A model generated the notes under the pieces. That model was given only the letters and a program-made list of their open reading frames with translations. It did no database searches and was not told where the DNA came from. This document shows, in pieces, positions 6,766 to 15,378 of a stretch of 21,346 nucleotides of DNA (the stretch's first letter is position 1; every line of letters begins with the position of its first letter). Source of the DNA: Alterirhizorhabdus sp964247265 (lineage in GTDB: Bacteria > Pseudomonadota > Alphaproteobacteria > Sphingomonadales > Sphingomonadaceae). The stretch spans positions 1 to 21,346 of the forward strand of contig CAXTTS010000031.1 of the NCBI GenBank assembly GCA_964247265.1. The letters are read 5' to 3'. The translations under genes and the position numbers were made by a program.

Positions 6766-9288
6766 TCATGCGCTGGCCACAGTTAACATCGGGTAATCCG
6801 ACGTCTCGGCCTTATCGCCTTCGCACACCGATCGCAGCGCATCGGCCAGCGCGGCGGGCGCGATCGGGCGGGCGAGCACCTGCACCACGCCGAGATCCAG
6901 TAACGCCGCGACCAGCTCGGGCGCGGGCTGCGGCCAGGTCGCCGTCCAGCGCGCCGGCGAACCGGCCATCAGCGCGGCGAGCGTCGCCACAGGGTCCGCG
7001 CCGCCGGCCGACAGCAGGGCGCCGTCCACCAGCACCTGATCGAACGGACGGCTTTCCAGCAGCCGCCGCCCATCCTCCACATTGCCTGCGATCGTCAGGC
7101 TGGCGACTTGGCGGGTCAGCACCGCGCGCAGGATGCTCTGGGTGAGCGGATTGGCCTCCAGCAGCAGCACGGCGCTGGCATCGAGCGTATCGGCCCGCGC
7201 GGCATCAGCCGGCTCGGCCTCCACCGGATCGGCCAGTCGTTCGAGCGGCAGGATCAGGCGGAAGCGCGAGCCCTCCCCGATCACGCTATCCACCTCGATC
7301 GTCCCGCCCATCGCCTCGGCCAGGTTGCGGCAGATGGCGAGGCCCAGGCCGGTGCCGCCGAAGCGGCGGGTGGTGCCGGCATCGACCTGGCGGAACGATT
7401 CGAAGATGCTCTCGATCGCCTCGGCCGGAATGCCGACGCCGGTATCGCTCACCTCCACCACCAGCCGCTCGTCATCGGCCGGGCCGGTGGCGCGGGCAAC
7501 CAGCCCCACCTTGCCCTCGGCGGTGAACTTCACCGCATTGGACAGCAGGTTCGAGATTATCTGGCGCAGCCGGCTCTCGTCCGCGCGGATGCGGCGGGGG
7601 CTGTCCGCCAGCGTCACCTCCCACGCCAGCCCCTTGTCGCGCGCCTGATCGGACCAGAGCGAGGCGACGTTCGCCAGCATCGCCGACAGGTCCAGCTCGA
7701 CCGGATCGAGGATCAGCCGGCCCTTCTCCATCTTGGCGACGTCGAGGATGTCGTCCACCAGCCCGCGCATCGCCTCGCCTGCGCCGCGCACCACCTCCAG
7801 CCGCTCGCGCGTCGGGCCGTCGATGCGGCGATCAGCCAGGATCACCTGCGTCATGCCGAGGATGCCGTTCAGCGGGGTGCGAATCTCGTGGCTGGTCATC
7901 GCGAGGAACTCGGTCTTGGCTTTCAGCGCCTTCTCCAGCGCCTCGTTCGACAGGCTGAGATCGCGGTTGGCGGCGCGCACCTCGTTGCGGCTGCGGCGGA
8001 TGCGGAAATAGCCGTAGAGCAAAAGCGCCAGCACGATCGCGGCGGCGGACAAGGCGCCGACCAATATCGTGGTGCGCAGCCGCGCGCGGGATCGCTCCAG
8101 CAGGGCATCGCGCTGCAGCTTCTCGGCGCGCAGGCGGGTGATCTTCAGATCCTGGTTGGCGAAATCGAACTGCGCCGCCATCAGCTGCGCGTTGGTGGAG
8201 GCGGCCAGCGTGCGCGCCTCGTCGTCCAGCCGCTTGAACGCTTCGAGATGGGCGAGCGCGAGACGGTCGTCGCCGATCTTCTGGTAGATGTCGTGCGCCG
8301 CGCTGTGGAAATCGCGATAGGACATGTTGGTGGTGCGAAGATCGACGCCGGCGAACGTGCGCCCGATCAGCGCCGCCGCCGCCCCGGCATCCCCCCGCCG
8401 CAGCGCGACCTGCGCTTCGACGCCGGCGATGAAGGGTGTCCAGCCGGTCGCCGCCGGATCGCTCGCGGCGATGGCGCGTGCCTGGATCAGGCTCGCCGCC
8501 GCGCGCGGCAGATGCCCGCCGAGCAGCTGGACGTGGGCCAGATTTGTGAGGATCCGCACCTGCAGCACGGCGCTGTGCATCGCCCGCGCGGCGGCGAGCG
8601 CGCGGCCATATTCCGCCTCCGCCTGACCATAACGCTTCAGCTCGCCGAGCGCGTTGGCGCGGTTGTTGTAGGTGGTGACGAGCAGGTTCGGATCGCCGTC
8701 ATAGGCCTCGGCCGCCTGTGCGTAATAGCGCAGCACCCGCTCATAATCGCCGGCATCGAGGTAGATGGCGCCGATCTCCTGCAAGGCCATCGCCTGGCTG
8801 CGCCGTTCGCCGGCCGCGCGGAAGATATCGTGCGCCTGCTGGAAATCGGCGAGCGCGGGCTGCACCCGGCCGAGGATCGCCGACACCGCGCCGCGCGATC
8901 GCAGCAGATCGCCGTTCAGCTTGGAGCGGGGGGCGGCGGCCACCACCTCGCGCAGCGCCTGATCGATGATCGGGCCGGCGCGTTCGGGCTGGTTGAGGCC
9001 GATCAGCGCCTCCCCCTGTAGCCACATCGCGGTGGCGAGCGCCAGACGGGCGGATCGGCCGGCGGGCAGGTGCAGGGCGATGCCGCGCGCGGCAGATGCC
9101 CGCCGGAAGGCGAGATCGGCATCGGCCATCATATCGCGCTTGGCTGCCGCGATCGCCGCATCGAAGCGACTCTGGGCGGCGGACCCCGCCGGCGCGGCTG
9201 TTGCCGGAGCAACCGTTACTGGCGCGGCAGAAGCGGGCAGCGCCACCATGCCGATCATCGTCGCCGCCGCTGCCGCCTTCCAGCCCAT
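6766..9288 (-). CDS. membrane hybrid-type sensor histidine kinase with periplasmic TPRs and degenerate receiver
   Basis: The product is 840 residues. Its parts, in order, are: an N-terminal signal or membrane helix (about 3-22); a periplasmic alpha-helical region of TPR-like repeats (about 55-360); a coiled-coil-like stretch (about 365-400); a membrane segment (about 407-428); HisKA with phospho-acceptor His467 in FLAMTSHEIRTPLNGILGM; and HATPase with SNLLSNAVKF, DTGVGIP (615-621) and GGTGLGL (644-650). A C-terminal receiver-like domain (about 703-825) keeps an Asp in QVLVDG (755). It has LLLEANPL instead of a double-acid pocket, and Arg-Pro instead of Lys-Pro in LARPIAP. It is therefore probably not phosphorylated normally. 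The ATG at 9288 was chosen because GAAGGG lies 5 bases upstream; a GTG at 9306 abuts its purine-rich stretch. It is flanked by the S8 protease and the response regulator, all in one direction. Confidence 0.92.
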   Translation of the reverse strand: MGWKAAAAATMIGMVALPASAAPVTVAPATAAPAGSAAQSRFDAAIAAAKRDMMADADLAFRRASAARGIALHLPAGRSARLALATAMWLQGEALIGLNQPERAGPIIDQALREVVAAAPRSKLNGDLLRSRGAVSAILGRVQPALADFQQAHDIFRAAGERRSQAMALQEIGAIYLDAGDYERVLRYYAQAAEAYDGDPNLLVTTYNNRANALGELKRYGQAEAEYGRALAAARAMHSAVLQVRILTNLAHVQLLGGHLPRAAASLIQARAIAASDPAATGWTPFIAGVEAQVALRRGDAGAAAALIGRTFAGVDLRTTNMSYRDFHSAAHDIYQKIGDDRLALAHLEAFKRLDDEARTLAASTNAQLMAAQFDFANQDLKITRLRAEKLQRDALLERSRARLRTTILVGALSAAAIVLALLLYGYFRIRRSRNEVRAANRDLSLSNEALEKALKAKTEFLAMTSHEIRTPLNGILGMTQVILADRRIDGPTRERLEVVRGAGEAMRGLVDDILDVAKMEKGRLILDPVELDLSAMLANVASLWSDQARDKGLAWEVTLADSPRRIRADESRLRQIISNLLSNAVKFTAEGKVGLVARATGPADDERLVVEVSDTGVGIPAEAIESIFESFRQVDAGTTRRFGGTGLGLAICRNLAEAMGGTIEVDSVIGEGSRFRLILPLERLADPVEAEPADAARADTLDASAVLLLEANPLTQSILRAVLTRQVASLTIAGNVEDGRRLLESRPFDQVLVDGALLSAGGADPVATLAALMAGSPARWTATWPQPAPELVAALLDLGVVQVLARPIAPAALADALRSVCEGDKAETSDYPMLTVASA

Positions 9289-9354
9289 ATCCGCCCTTCG
9301 TTTCACCTCCCCGTCCTAGAGCGGAAAGGTGAAATCCGGCTTAAGCCCGGCGGA

Positions 9355-12231
9355 TCAGAAGTTCAGGCGGAAGCGGGTGCCGGCCATCAGCGCCGCACTG
9401 TCCTGCGCCGTCGCGCTAGGCCGCAGCTGCGCCCGGCCGAACAGGCTCATCTCCGCCGCACCGTTCATCAGCGCCCGGGCGTAGAGCATCTCCGCGACAT
9501 ATTGCCGCTTCGTCTGCGACACGTCGAAGCTCTGCGTGACCGGGCCGAGTTCGCCGGTCTGGCGGTCGACGACGGCGATCTGGGTGAGGTCGATGCTGCC
9601 ATGTTCGACGAACATCGGCTGCGACAGGGTAAGCCGCGCGCGATCGTGGCCGTCGAACACCCGTTCCTTGGCGACCGCCACCTCATAAGCGGTGCTGATG
9701 AGGCCGCCCTTGCTCACCGCGAGGTTCTGCGCGGTATCCGATGCGGTGCGGCCGAACGTGCCGCTGACCGACAGCCGGAGATCGCCGGTGATCTGTGCCT
9801 CCGCGCCGAGCGTTGCGCCGTTGGTCGTCGATCCATCGCGGAAGTCCGCCGGATCGACCGACTGCACGCCGAGCAGCGCCGATGCCTCGTGCAGCCGCGT
9901 ATAGCCCGCCGTCAGGGTGAGGCGCGGATCGGCCTGGTAGCGGATCGTCAGCATCTGCGCACCGGCCTCATAGGGGGCGACGCCGCCGAGCGCCACCTGC
10001 TCCTGGAAGGAGCGGCCGGTGAGATCGCGGCGCAGGGTGCGCTGGGTGACGCCGGTCGCCACCCGCAGCTTCGGCGACAGCGCCATCTCGGCGCTGGCAT
10101 AGCCGCCGCCCGATGCCATGCCGAGCAGCGGGTTGGCGCCGCCGACCTCGCTGTCATAATCCGAGACCAGCGCGAAGCCGTCATGCCCGCCGAGCGCGAT
10201 CGCGCCGTCGCCGAAGCCCATGCGAACCGCGAACCTGTCCTCCGGGCCCGCCAGTCGCAGCGAGGTCTGGTAGGGCATCGTGCTCTGGCGGAAGCCGGGC
10301 ATCACAGTGCGCGGCGCCAGCGACATGGTGATGTTGTAGCCGTAGGGATTGCTCACCGGCGCACCATAATCGGTGAAGCTGGCGAAGCCCGGCCCCGGCT
10401 TGCCCGGTGCCGTCGCCGTCTTCATCCAGTCGGTCATGCGGCTGTAGAGATATTGCTGGAACTGCTCGCGCGATCCCGCCGCCGTCAGCACCGTCTGGCC
10501 GATCAGCTTGGTGGAAAGCGGAATGGCGAAGTCGCGATAGGTGCCGCCGATCGCCTCGAAGGCGTAGAAGAACATGGATTTGCTCTCCCAGCTCGTCTGC
10601 ACGCCGGCGGTGCGGACCTGGGTGGCGGACTGCGGCTTGGTCTGGCCCTTGTCGTCCTGCGAATAGAAAATGAGCTTGTCGAAGCTGAGCGGGGAATTGG
10701 CCGCCGTGGCGTCGAGCAGGCCGACGCCATAAACATCGTCCACGCCGGGCGTGCCCAGATCCTTGGCCGATTTCAGAATAATGTCGGCGGTTTCCTTGGG
10801 ATAGTTGGCGAGCCACGGCCAACGATTCTGCACCAGCGCGATCGTGCCCGACACCAGAGGCGCGGCAAAGGACGTGCCCGACAGGCGGGTGACGCCGCCC
10901 TTGTCGTCCGCCACCAGGATCAGCTCGCCCGGCGCGACGATGAAGCGGTTCTTCAGCTGGTTGCCCGGGCCGCAATTGCCTTTCGCGTCGGTGAGGCAGG
11001 CGCTGCCGGGCTTGTTGGAGAAGGAGGAGATCTGCCCGCTGGGATCGACCGAGCCGACGATGATGAAGTTGGGGTTGGTCTGGAAATTCCACGCGACGTT
11101 CTGCGTCTGGGTGATGCCGTCATTGCCGGCGGCGATCACGAACAGGCTGTTCTTGGTCGCCGCGGCCACCAGCGGGTTGGAGAAGACGGTGTTCCAGCCG
11201 GGGTTGAACGTCCAGCCGGACACGCCGAGCGACATGTTGATGATGCTGGCGCCGCTGCTGCTCAGCTTCAGCACGCCGTCGCTGACGTCGCTCCAGCTGG
11301 CGGTGCCGGTCGCGTCGAACGGGTTGTAGGCCAGCACCGTCGCCATCGGCGCGATGCCCATCACGCCCTTGCCGTCGTGCGCGGCGACCATCAGGCTGGC
11401 GACGGCCGCGCCATGCCCGTTGCTGAAGGTGGAGGTGCCATCGAACTGGGTGATCGTTTTGGCGGTGCCGGCATCGTTCACCGAGAAATCGAGCAGGCCG
11501 ATCACGCTGCGCCGGCCCTGCCCCTGCACGATCGTGAGCGACGGCGTCCAGTTGGCCGTCTTCATCCAGTGATCGACATGATCGACGCCGGAATATTCCA
11601 TCAGCCCGTCATACCAGTCGAGCATGAACAGCGTGCGCTGCTCCGGCGTGATGCTGGCAAGCGTGGCGGGGTTGGACAGATCGATGCCATATTTGGCGAG
11701 CACGCCATTGGCGAAGCCGTCGCGGAACGACTTGCCGGTCTTCGCCTGGACGACGGCGCCCCACGTCGCCTCGGACTGGTTCACCAGCCCGTCGATCTGG
11801 CTTGCCAGCGTGGTGTAGTCGCCGGGCGCCGCATCGAATGAGCGGATATTGCCCCAGAAGCTGCTGACATTGCCCCAAGCCGGGCCGAAATCGCCCCAAA
11901 AGGAGCGGATGTTGCCCCACGCGGGCGTCACGCCATCGACCGACGTATCGGAGAAAGATCGGATGTTGCCCCAGAATGCGGTGAGGTTTCCGTCGAACGG
12001 GCTGGTATCGCCCCAAAAGGAGCGGATGTTGCCGTAAAACGGATTGATGTCGCCCGAGAAGGACCGGATGTTGCCGTAGAAGGAGCGGATATTGCCATAA
12101 AGCGGCTGGATCGGCTTCGCGCCCGCAGTCGCGTCGCCGTCCGCCGCCTGAGCCGGCACCGCCGCGATCATTCCCGCCGCCACGGCCAGTGCGCCAAGCG
12201 ACGCCGTTTTTCCGAAATACCGTATCGCCAC
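9355..12231 (-). CDS. secreted S8 (subtilisin-like) serine protease with N-terminal heptapeptide repeats and outer-membrane-type C-terminus
   Basis: The product is 958 residues. The signal peptide (1-29) ends AVPAQA. Residues about 45-132 are tandem heptads of the type YGNIRSF or WGNIRSF, alternating with variants such as SGDINPF and WGDTSPF. A helical spacer (about 138-235) follows. The S8 catalytic domain (about 240-510) has Asp248 in VIGLLDFSVND, His273 in SNGHGAAVASLM, oxyanion Asn370 in VIAAGNDG and Ser454 in LSGTSFAAPLVSG. The remaining roughly 430 residues have beta-barrel-like alternation and end in MAGTRFRLNF, with the terminal Phe typical of outer-membrane proteins, so an autotransporter-like surface enzyme is likely. 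The GTG at 12231 was chosen because GGGGG (12237-12241) is 5 bases upstream and the start gives a clean signal peptide; an upstream GTG at 12288 overlaps the predicted -10 element. It lies just upstream of the kinase. Confidence 0.92.
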   Translation of the reverse strand: MAIRYFGKTASLGALAVAAGMIAAVPAQAADGDATAGAKPIQPLYGNIRSFYGNIRSFSGDINPFYGNIRSFWGDTSPFDGNLTAFWGNIRSFSDTSVDGVTPAWGNIRSFWGDFGPAWGNVSSFWGNIRSFDAAPGDYTTLASQIDGLVNQSEATWGAVVQAKTGKSFRDGFANGVLAKYGIDLSNPATLASITPEQRTLFMLDWYDGLMEYSGVDHVDHWMKTANWTPSLTIVQGQGRRSVIGLLDFSVNDAGTAKTITQFDGTSTFSNGHGAAVASLMVAAHDGKGVMGIAPMATVLAYNPFDATGTASWSDVSDGVLKLSSSGASIINMSLGVSGWTFNPGWNTVFSNPLVAAATKNSLFVIAAGNDGITQTQNVAWNFQTNPNFIIVGSVDPSGQISSFSNKPGSACLTDAKGNCGPGNQLKNRFIVAPGELILVADDKGGVTRLSGTSFAAPLVSGTIALVQNRWPWLANYPKETADIILKSAKDLGTPGVDDVYGVGLLDATAANSPLSFDKLIFYSQDDKGQTKPQSATQVRTAGVQTSWESKSMFFYAFEAIGGTYRDFAIPLSTKLIGQTVLTAAGSREQFQQYLYSRMTDWMKTATAPGKPGPGFASFTDYGAPVSNPYGYNITMSLAPRTVMPGFRQSTMPYQTSLRLAGPEDRFAVRMGFGDGAIALGGHDGFALVSDYDSEVGGANPLLGMASGGGYASAEMALSPKLRVATGVTQRTLRRDLTGRSFQEQVALGGVAPYEAGAQMLTIRYQADPRLTLTAGYTRLHEASALLGVQSVDPADFRDGSTTNGATLGAEAQITGDLRLSVSGTFGRTASDTAQNLAVSKGGLISTAYEVAVAKERVFDGHDRARLTLSQPMFVEHGSIDLTQIAVVDRQTGELGPVTQSFDVSQTKRQYVAEMLYARALMNGAAEMSLFGRAQLRPSATAQDSAALMAGTRFRLNF
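11836..12099 (-). repeat. in-frame 21-nt coding repeats encoding (W/Y)GNIRSF heptads
   Basis: This segment encodes residues 45-132 of the S8 protease. The heptads read YGNIRSF, YGNIRSF, SGDINPF, YGNIRSF, WGDTSPF, DGNLTAF, WGNIRSF, an 11-residue irregular unit, WGNIRSF, WGDFGPA, WGNVSSF, WGNIRSF. The Gly is invariant in the regular units and Phe nearly so, and codons vary between copies. The peptide pattern is therefore kept by selection rather than being a fresh DNA duplication. Confidence 0.92.
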
Positions 12232-12289
12232 TGCAACCCCCGATCGCCGGTGATTCCCGTCACCGCTCAGGGCCTTATGCCGTGTCACG

Positions 12290-12318
12290 CTTATCCGACT
12301 TGTAACGCGGACAGTTAA
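12290..12318 (-). promoter_or_regulatory. sigma70-like promoter for the S8 protease
   Basis: On the minus strand TTAACT (12313-12318) and GATAAG (12290-12295) are separated by exactly 17 bases. Each matches 4 of 6 consensus positions. Transcription from here would leave a leader of about 50 nt before the GTG at 12231. Confidence 0.4.
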
Positions 12319-12344
12319 CGCGACGATTTACGATCGGCAGGGCG

Positions 12345-13661
12345 TCACCGGCCGAACAGCCTGATCGGGCGGGCCCACGGCTGCGCCACGCCGCTGTCCG
12401 CGCGGACCGCGAGATCGTCGAGGAAGCGGGCGAGTTCGGCCAGCGGCAGCGGCTTTGCGATCAGGAAGCCCTGGATCAGATCGCAGCCCATCACGCTGAG
12501 CAGGGCGAATGTGGCGGCATCCTCGATGCCCTCGGCCGTCACTTCCATCTCCAGCGCATGCGCCAGATCGATCGTCGAGCGCACGATCAGCGGATCGCGG
12601 TGGCTGCTGGCGAGGCCGGAGATGAACATCCGGTCGATCTTCAGCTCGCGTGCGGGCAGTTCCTTGAGATAAGCGAGCGACGACCAGCCAGCCCCGTAAT
12701 CGTCGATCGCGATCGCGATGCCGGCGTCGGCATAGGCCCGCAGGCTGGCGAGCGCGCCGGCCGGATCATCGATCACGCCGGTCTCGGTCACCTCGAAACC
12801 GATGCCACCCACGCCGGCGAGCCTCTCGAGCGCCCAGCGCCTGAACCCGGCATCGGCGAGGAGGCAGCCGGAGAGGTTCACATAGACCAGCAGTTCATGG
12901 CCGAGCGACAGCATGTGCCGCCGATCCTCCAGCGCGCGCGCCACCGCCCACTCGGTCAGCCGCCTTATCTCGCCATACTCCTCCGCCAAGGGGATGAAGA
13001 TATCAGGCGAGACCATGCCACGCGCGGGGTGGTTCCAGCGGATCAGCGCCTCGACCGCGTCGACAGTGCCCGTGCGCGCCCGCAGCTTCGGCTGATACAG
13101 CAGCGATATCTGGCCGAGATCGCATGCCTCGCCCAGATCGCGGACGAGCGCGAGCCGGTCCATCGCCTCGGCATGATCCTTGCCGCTGAACAGCACGAGC
13201 TTGCGATGCGCGGATTGCGCCCGGCCCAAAGCAAGCTCGGCCTGCTCGATCAGTTCCGATCCGTCCTGCCACGGGCCCGCCGAATCCGCGAGACCGACGG
13301 TGAGCGTCAGATCCATACGACGGCCGTCTATCTCCGCATCGCCTTCCAGCATGGCTTGGAGATCGCGGAGGATGCCGAGCGCCGCCTCCTCCGCTTGCGC
13401 GAAGAAGGCGATTTCGATGGTGGTGCGGCCGAGCCGGCCAAGCCGCGCCGAGGGGATCGCCCGCCGCGCGCGCGCGGCGACATCGCGCACCAGCTGCGCC
13501 GCACGCGCATGGCCGATCCGCTGGCGCAAGCTGGCGAAGCGATCGATCGCCACGATCGCGACGAACAGCCGTTCGCCCCGGACCTGACCCAGCATGTCGC
13601 TGAAGAAGGTTTTGTCCTGCTCCGCGTTCGCTTCGCCGGCCGCGTCAGGCAGGCCGAACAT
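12345..13661 (-). CDS. EAL-domain cyclic-di-GMP phosphodiesterase with degenerate GGDEF domain
   Basis: This 438-residue cytoplasmic protein should hydrolyse c-di-GMP to pGpG and so influence motility, adhesion or secretion. An N-terminal GGDEF-like domain (about 20-165) has GRTTIE where the signature should be and cannot be a cyclase. The EAL domain (about 175-420) is complete in its readable motifs: YQPKL, VEALIRWNHP (Glu204), YVNLSG (Asn262), FEVTET, DDYGAGWSSL (Asp320-Asp321), LKIDRMFI (Lys341), TAEGIED (Glu377) and QGFLIAKPLP. No membrane segment or PAS domain is visible, so the input is unknown unless the dead GGDEF domain binds GTP. The ATG at 13661 is preceded by a G-run; a GTG 39 bases upstream would add an Arg-rich tail. 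It lies 113 bp upstream of the S8 protease, with a likely separate promoter between them. Confidence 0.92.
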   Translation of the reverse strand: MFGLPDAAGEANAEQDKTFFSDMLGQVRGERLFVAIVAIDRFASLRQRIGHARAAQLVRDVAARARRAIPSARLGRLGRTTIEIAFFAQAEEAALGILRDLQAMLEGDAEIDGRRMDLTLTVGLADSAGPWQDGSELIEQAELALGRAQSAHRKLVLFSGKDHAEAMDRLALVRDLGEACDLGQISLLYQPKLRARTGTVDAVEALIRWNHPARGMVSPDIFIPLAEEYGEIRRLTEWAVARALEDRRHMLSLGHELLVYVNLSGCLLADAGFRRWALERLAGVGGIGFEVTETGVIDDPAGALASLRAYADAGIAIAIDDYGAGWSSLAYLKELPARELKIDRMFISGLASSHRDPLIVRSTIDLAHALEMEVTAEGIEDAATFALLSVMGCDLIQGFLIAKPLPLAELARFLDDLAVRADSGVAQPWARPIRLFGR

Positions 13662-13807
13662 GCGCGCCCCCCGCCCCCGGCGCGGCCATAATCCCCGCAC
13701 GCGGGATCGATTGCTGGCCTGACGGAGACATTGCCGCCACCTAATCGATTGCGGCTGAAGATTCGCTTAATCGCGTTATTCCACCGCGTTAGGCGGGGGC
13801 CGACGCC

Positions 13808-15331
13808 TCAGGCGAGCCAGCCGCGCCGACCATCGTTCATCGCGAACGATGCCATTGAGCGGACCGGACTGGCCGCCTCCGTGCGATCGGCGATGGCGCG
13901 GATATCCGCCACCAGCCGCGTGCGCGCCACATCCATCAGGACATAGCCGGATCGCTCCACCTCGCTGAAGCGGATGTGGGGGTTGTTGCCCCGCGCATCG
14001 CCGAAGCGGCCGGCCGGCGGCCCGAGCGCGCCAAGTGCGGAGGTGACGATCTCGCCACCGACCGGCTTGCCGGCTGCATCGGAGAGGTCGTTCGCCCAGA
14101 AGGAGTGGACGTCTCCGCTCAGCACCACGGCGTTGCGCACCGCAGGCCCGCCCATCGCCGCCGTCAGCCGGTCACGGTTGGCGGCATAGCCATCCCACTG
14201 GTCGCTGAAGGTGGCGCTACGCGCCGCATCGAGCCACAGGGGAGCGAAGAACACCTGTTGCGCGATCAGCGACCACGGCCGCCGCTCCCCCGCCAGCCGA
14301 TCCGCCAGCCACGCCTCCTGCGCCGCGCCCATGATCGAGCGGTCCGGCGCCGCAGCCTCGGCGCAGGCATCGAGCCGCACGTTGCGGGCGACGTTCGGCG
14401 CGGCGCAGGGCGGCGCGCTGCGATATTGCCGCGTATCGAGCACCGAGAGCGAGGCGACGTCCGCCCAGTCCACCGCGCGGAACAGGCGCGGCGCTGGCGG
14501 GCCACGCCACAGGCTGGGGCGGATCGGCATATGCTCGAAATAGGCCTGGTAGGCGGCGGCGCGGCGCGGCGCGAACAAGCCGGCAGGCAGGCCCTCGCGG
14601 TTCGCCAGATTGGCGTAGTCGTTCAGCACCTCATGATCGTCCCACGTCACGATCCACGGCGCGGCGCGGTGCGCGGCCTGCAGATCGGGGTCGGTCTTGT
14701 AGAGCGCGTGGCGTTGGCGGTAGCCGGCCAGGTCGCGCGGCTCCGGTGTGCCGAACGACCGCACCTTGGCGCCGGGATAGCTTTGTTCGTAGATATAGTC
14801 GCCGAGTTGCAGGATCAGGTCCGGCGCGGCCGCCACGATATCGCGATACACGCCGAAGCGGGCCTGCTCCCAATGCTGGCACGAGGTGATCGCCAGTCGC
14901 AGCCGATCGGCCCTGGCCGGCACGGTGACGGCGCGGCCGATCGGGCTGGTCGCGCCGAGCGCGTGGAAGCGATACCAGTAGGTGCGTCCCGGCCGCAGCC
15001 CCGCGGCCTCGACATGCACGGCGTGCGCCTGCTCGGGGTGCGCCACGATCGGCAGGGTGCGGGCGATGTGGCGGAAGGCGGGATCGTCGGCGATCTCGCA
15101 CACCACGCGCACCGCCGCCGCCGCCAGCGGCTCCGCGCCCGGCCCCACCAGCCGCGTCCACAGCACGAAGCCGTCCGGCGCGGGATCGCCGCTCGCCACG
15201 CCCAGCGCGAACGGATCGGCGGTGGTGCGGGCATGAGCGTCGAGCGGGATCGCCGGCACGGTGGCGAGCGCCGCCAGCGCCGCGAGGATCGCGCGGCGAT
15301 GCCACAGCGCATCGGTTTGAAAAGCCGGCAT
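13808..15331 (-). CDS. phoD: PhoD-family alkaline phosphatase/phosphodiesterase, Tat-exported
   Basis: The product is 507 residues. Twin Arg 12-13 in WHRRAILAALAAL, a hydrophobic stretch and an AHA cleavage site near 34 indicate Tat export. PhoD enzymes release phosphate from phosphomono- or diesters outside the cytoplasm using iron and calcium. The N-terminal PhoD domain starts FALGVASGDPAPDGFVLWTR (41-60). The metallophosphatase domain carries TSCQHWEQARFG (Cys151), LQLGDYIYE (Asp178, Tyr181), TWDDHEVLNDY (231-233) and LSGDVHSFW (406-409), all family metal-ligand motifs. The length is typical. It is divergent from a TonB-dependent receptor/GDPD pair across about 140 bp holding PhoB-box-like repeats, which supports phosphate-starvation control. 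Confidence 0.93.
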   Translation of the reverse strand: MPAFQTDALWHRRAILAALAALATVPAIPLDAHARTTADPFALGVASGDPAPDGFVLWTRLVGPGAEPLAAAAVRVVCEIADDPAFRHIARTLPIVAHPEQAHAVHVEAAGLRPGRTYWYRFHALGATSPIGRAVTVPARADRLRLAITSCQHWEQARFGVYRDIVAAAPDLILQLGDYIYEQSYPGAKVRSFGTPEPRDLAGYRQRHALYKTDPDLQAAHRAAPWIVTWDDHEVLNDYANLANREGLPAGLFAPRRAAAYQAYFEHMPIRPSLWRGPPAPRLFRAVDWADVASLSVLDTRQYRSAPPCAAPNVARNVRLDACAEAAAPDRSIMGAAQEAWLADRLAGERRPWSLIAQQVFFAPLWLDAARSATFSDQWDGYAANRDRLTAAMGGPAVRNAVVLSGDVHSFWANDLSDAAGKPVGGEIVTSALGALGPPAGRFGDARGNNPHIRFSEVERSGYVLMDVARTRLVADIRAIADRTEAASPVRSMASFAMNDGRRGWLA

Positions 15332-15353
15332 GTCTGCCGCCTAGTGCGGCTGT

Positions 15354-15371
15354 GTGACGATCGGGTGACGC
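15354..15371 (-). promoter_or_regulatory. PhoB-box-like direct repeat facing phoD
   Basis: On the minus strand GCGTCAC and TCGTCAC are separated by 4 bases (11-bp period), like the PhoB box (CTGTCAT, 4 bp, CTGTCAT). Both half-sites keep GTCA but differ from consensus at the first two bases. It lies just upstream of phoD in the correct orientation. Confidence 0.4.
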
Positions 15372-15378
15372 GCAGATG

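Noticed and set aside
9070..11841. A plus-strand frame open for about 920 codons across the kinase and S8 protease genes
   Set aside because: It is antisense to two genes with clear catalytic motifs. Its product is Arg/His/Ala-rich with no recognisable domain, as expected from codon bias in GC-rich DNA.
11836..12099. Regularly spaced 21-nt repeats considered as a CRISPR-like or regulatory DNA array
   Set aside because: The units are contiguous multiples of 3 in frame with the protease. They differ in DNA sequence more than in peptide sequence, and have no unique spacers or cas genes.
12232..12288. Longer S8 protease start at the GTG at 12288
   Set aside because: It lies on the predicted -10 element, adds a charged 19-residue N-terminal tail before the signal peptide, and has no ribosome binding site as good as the one at 12237-12241.
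13780..13807. Possible terminator hairpin after phoD
   Set aside because: The stem is only about 5 bp with a large loop and no U-run.
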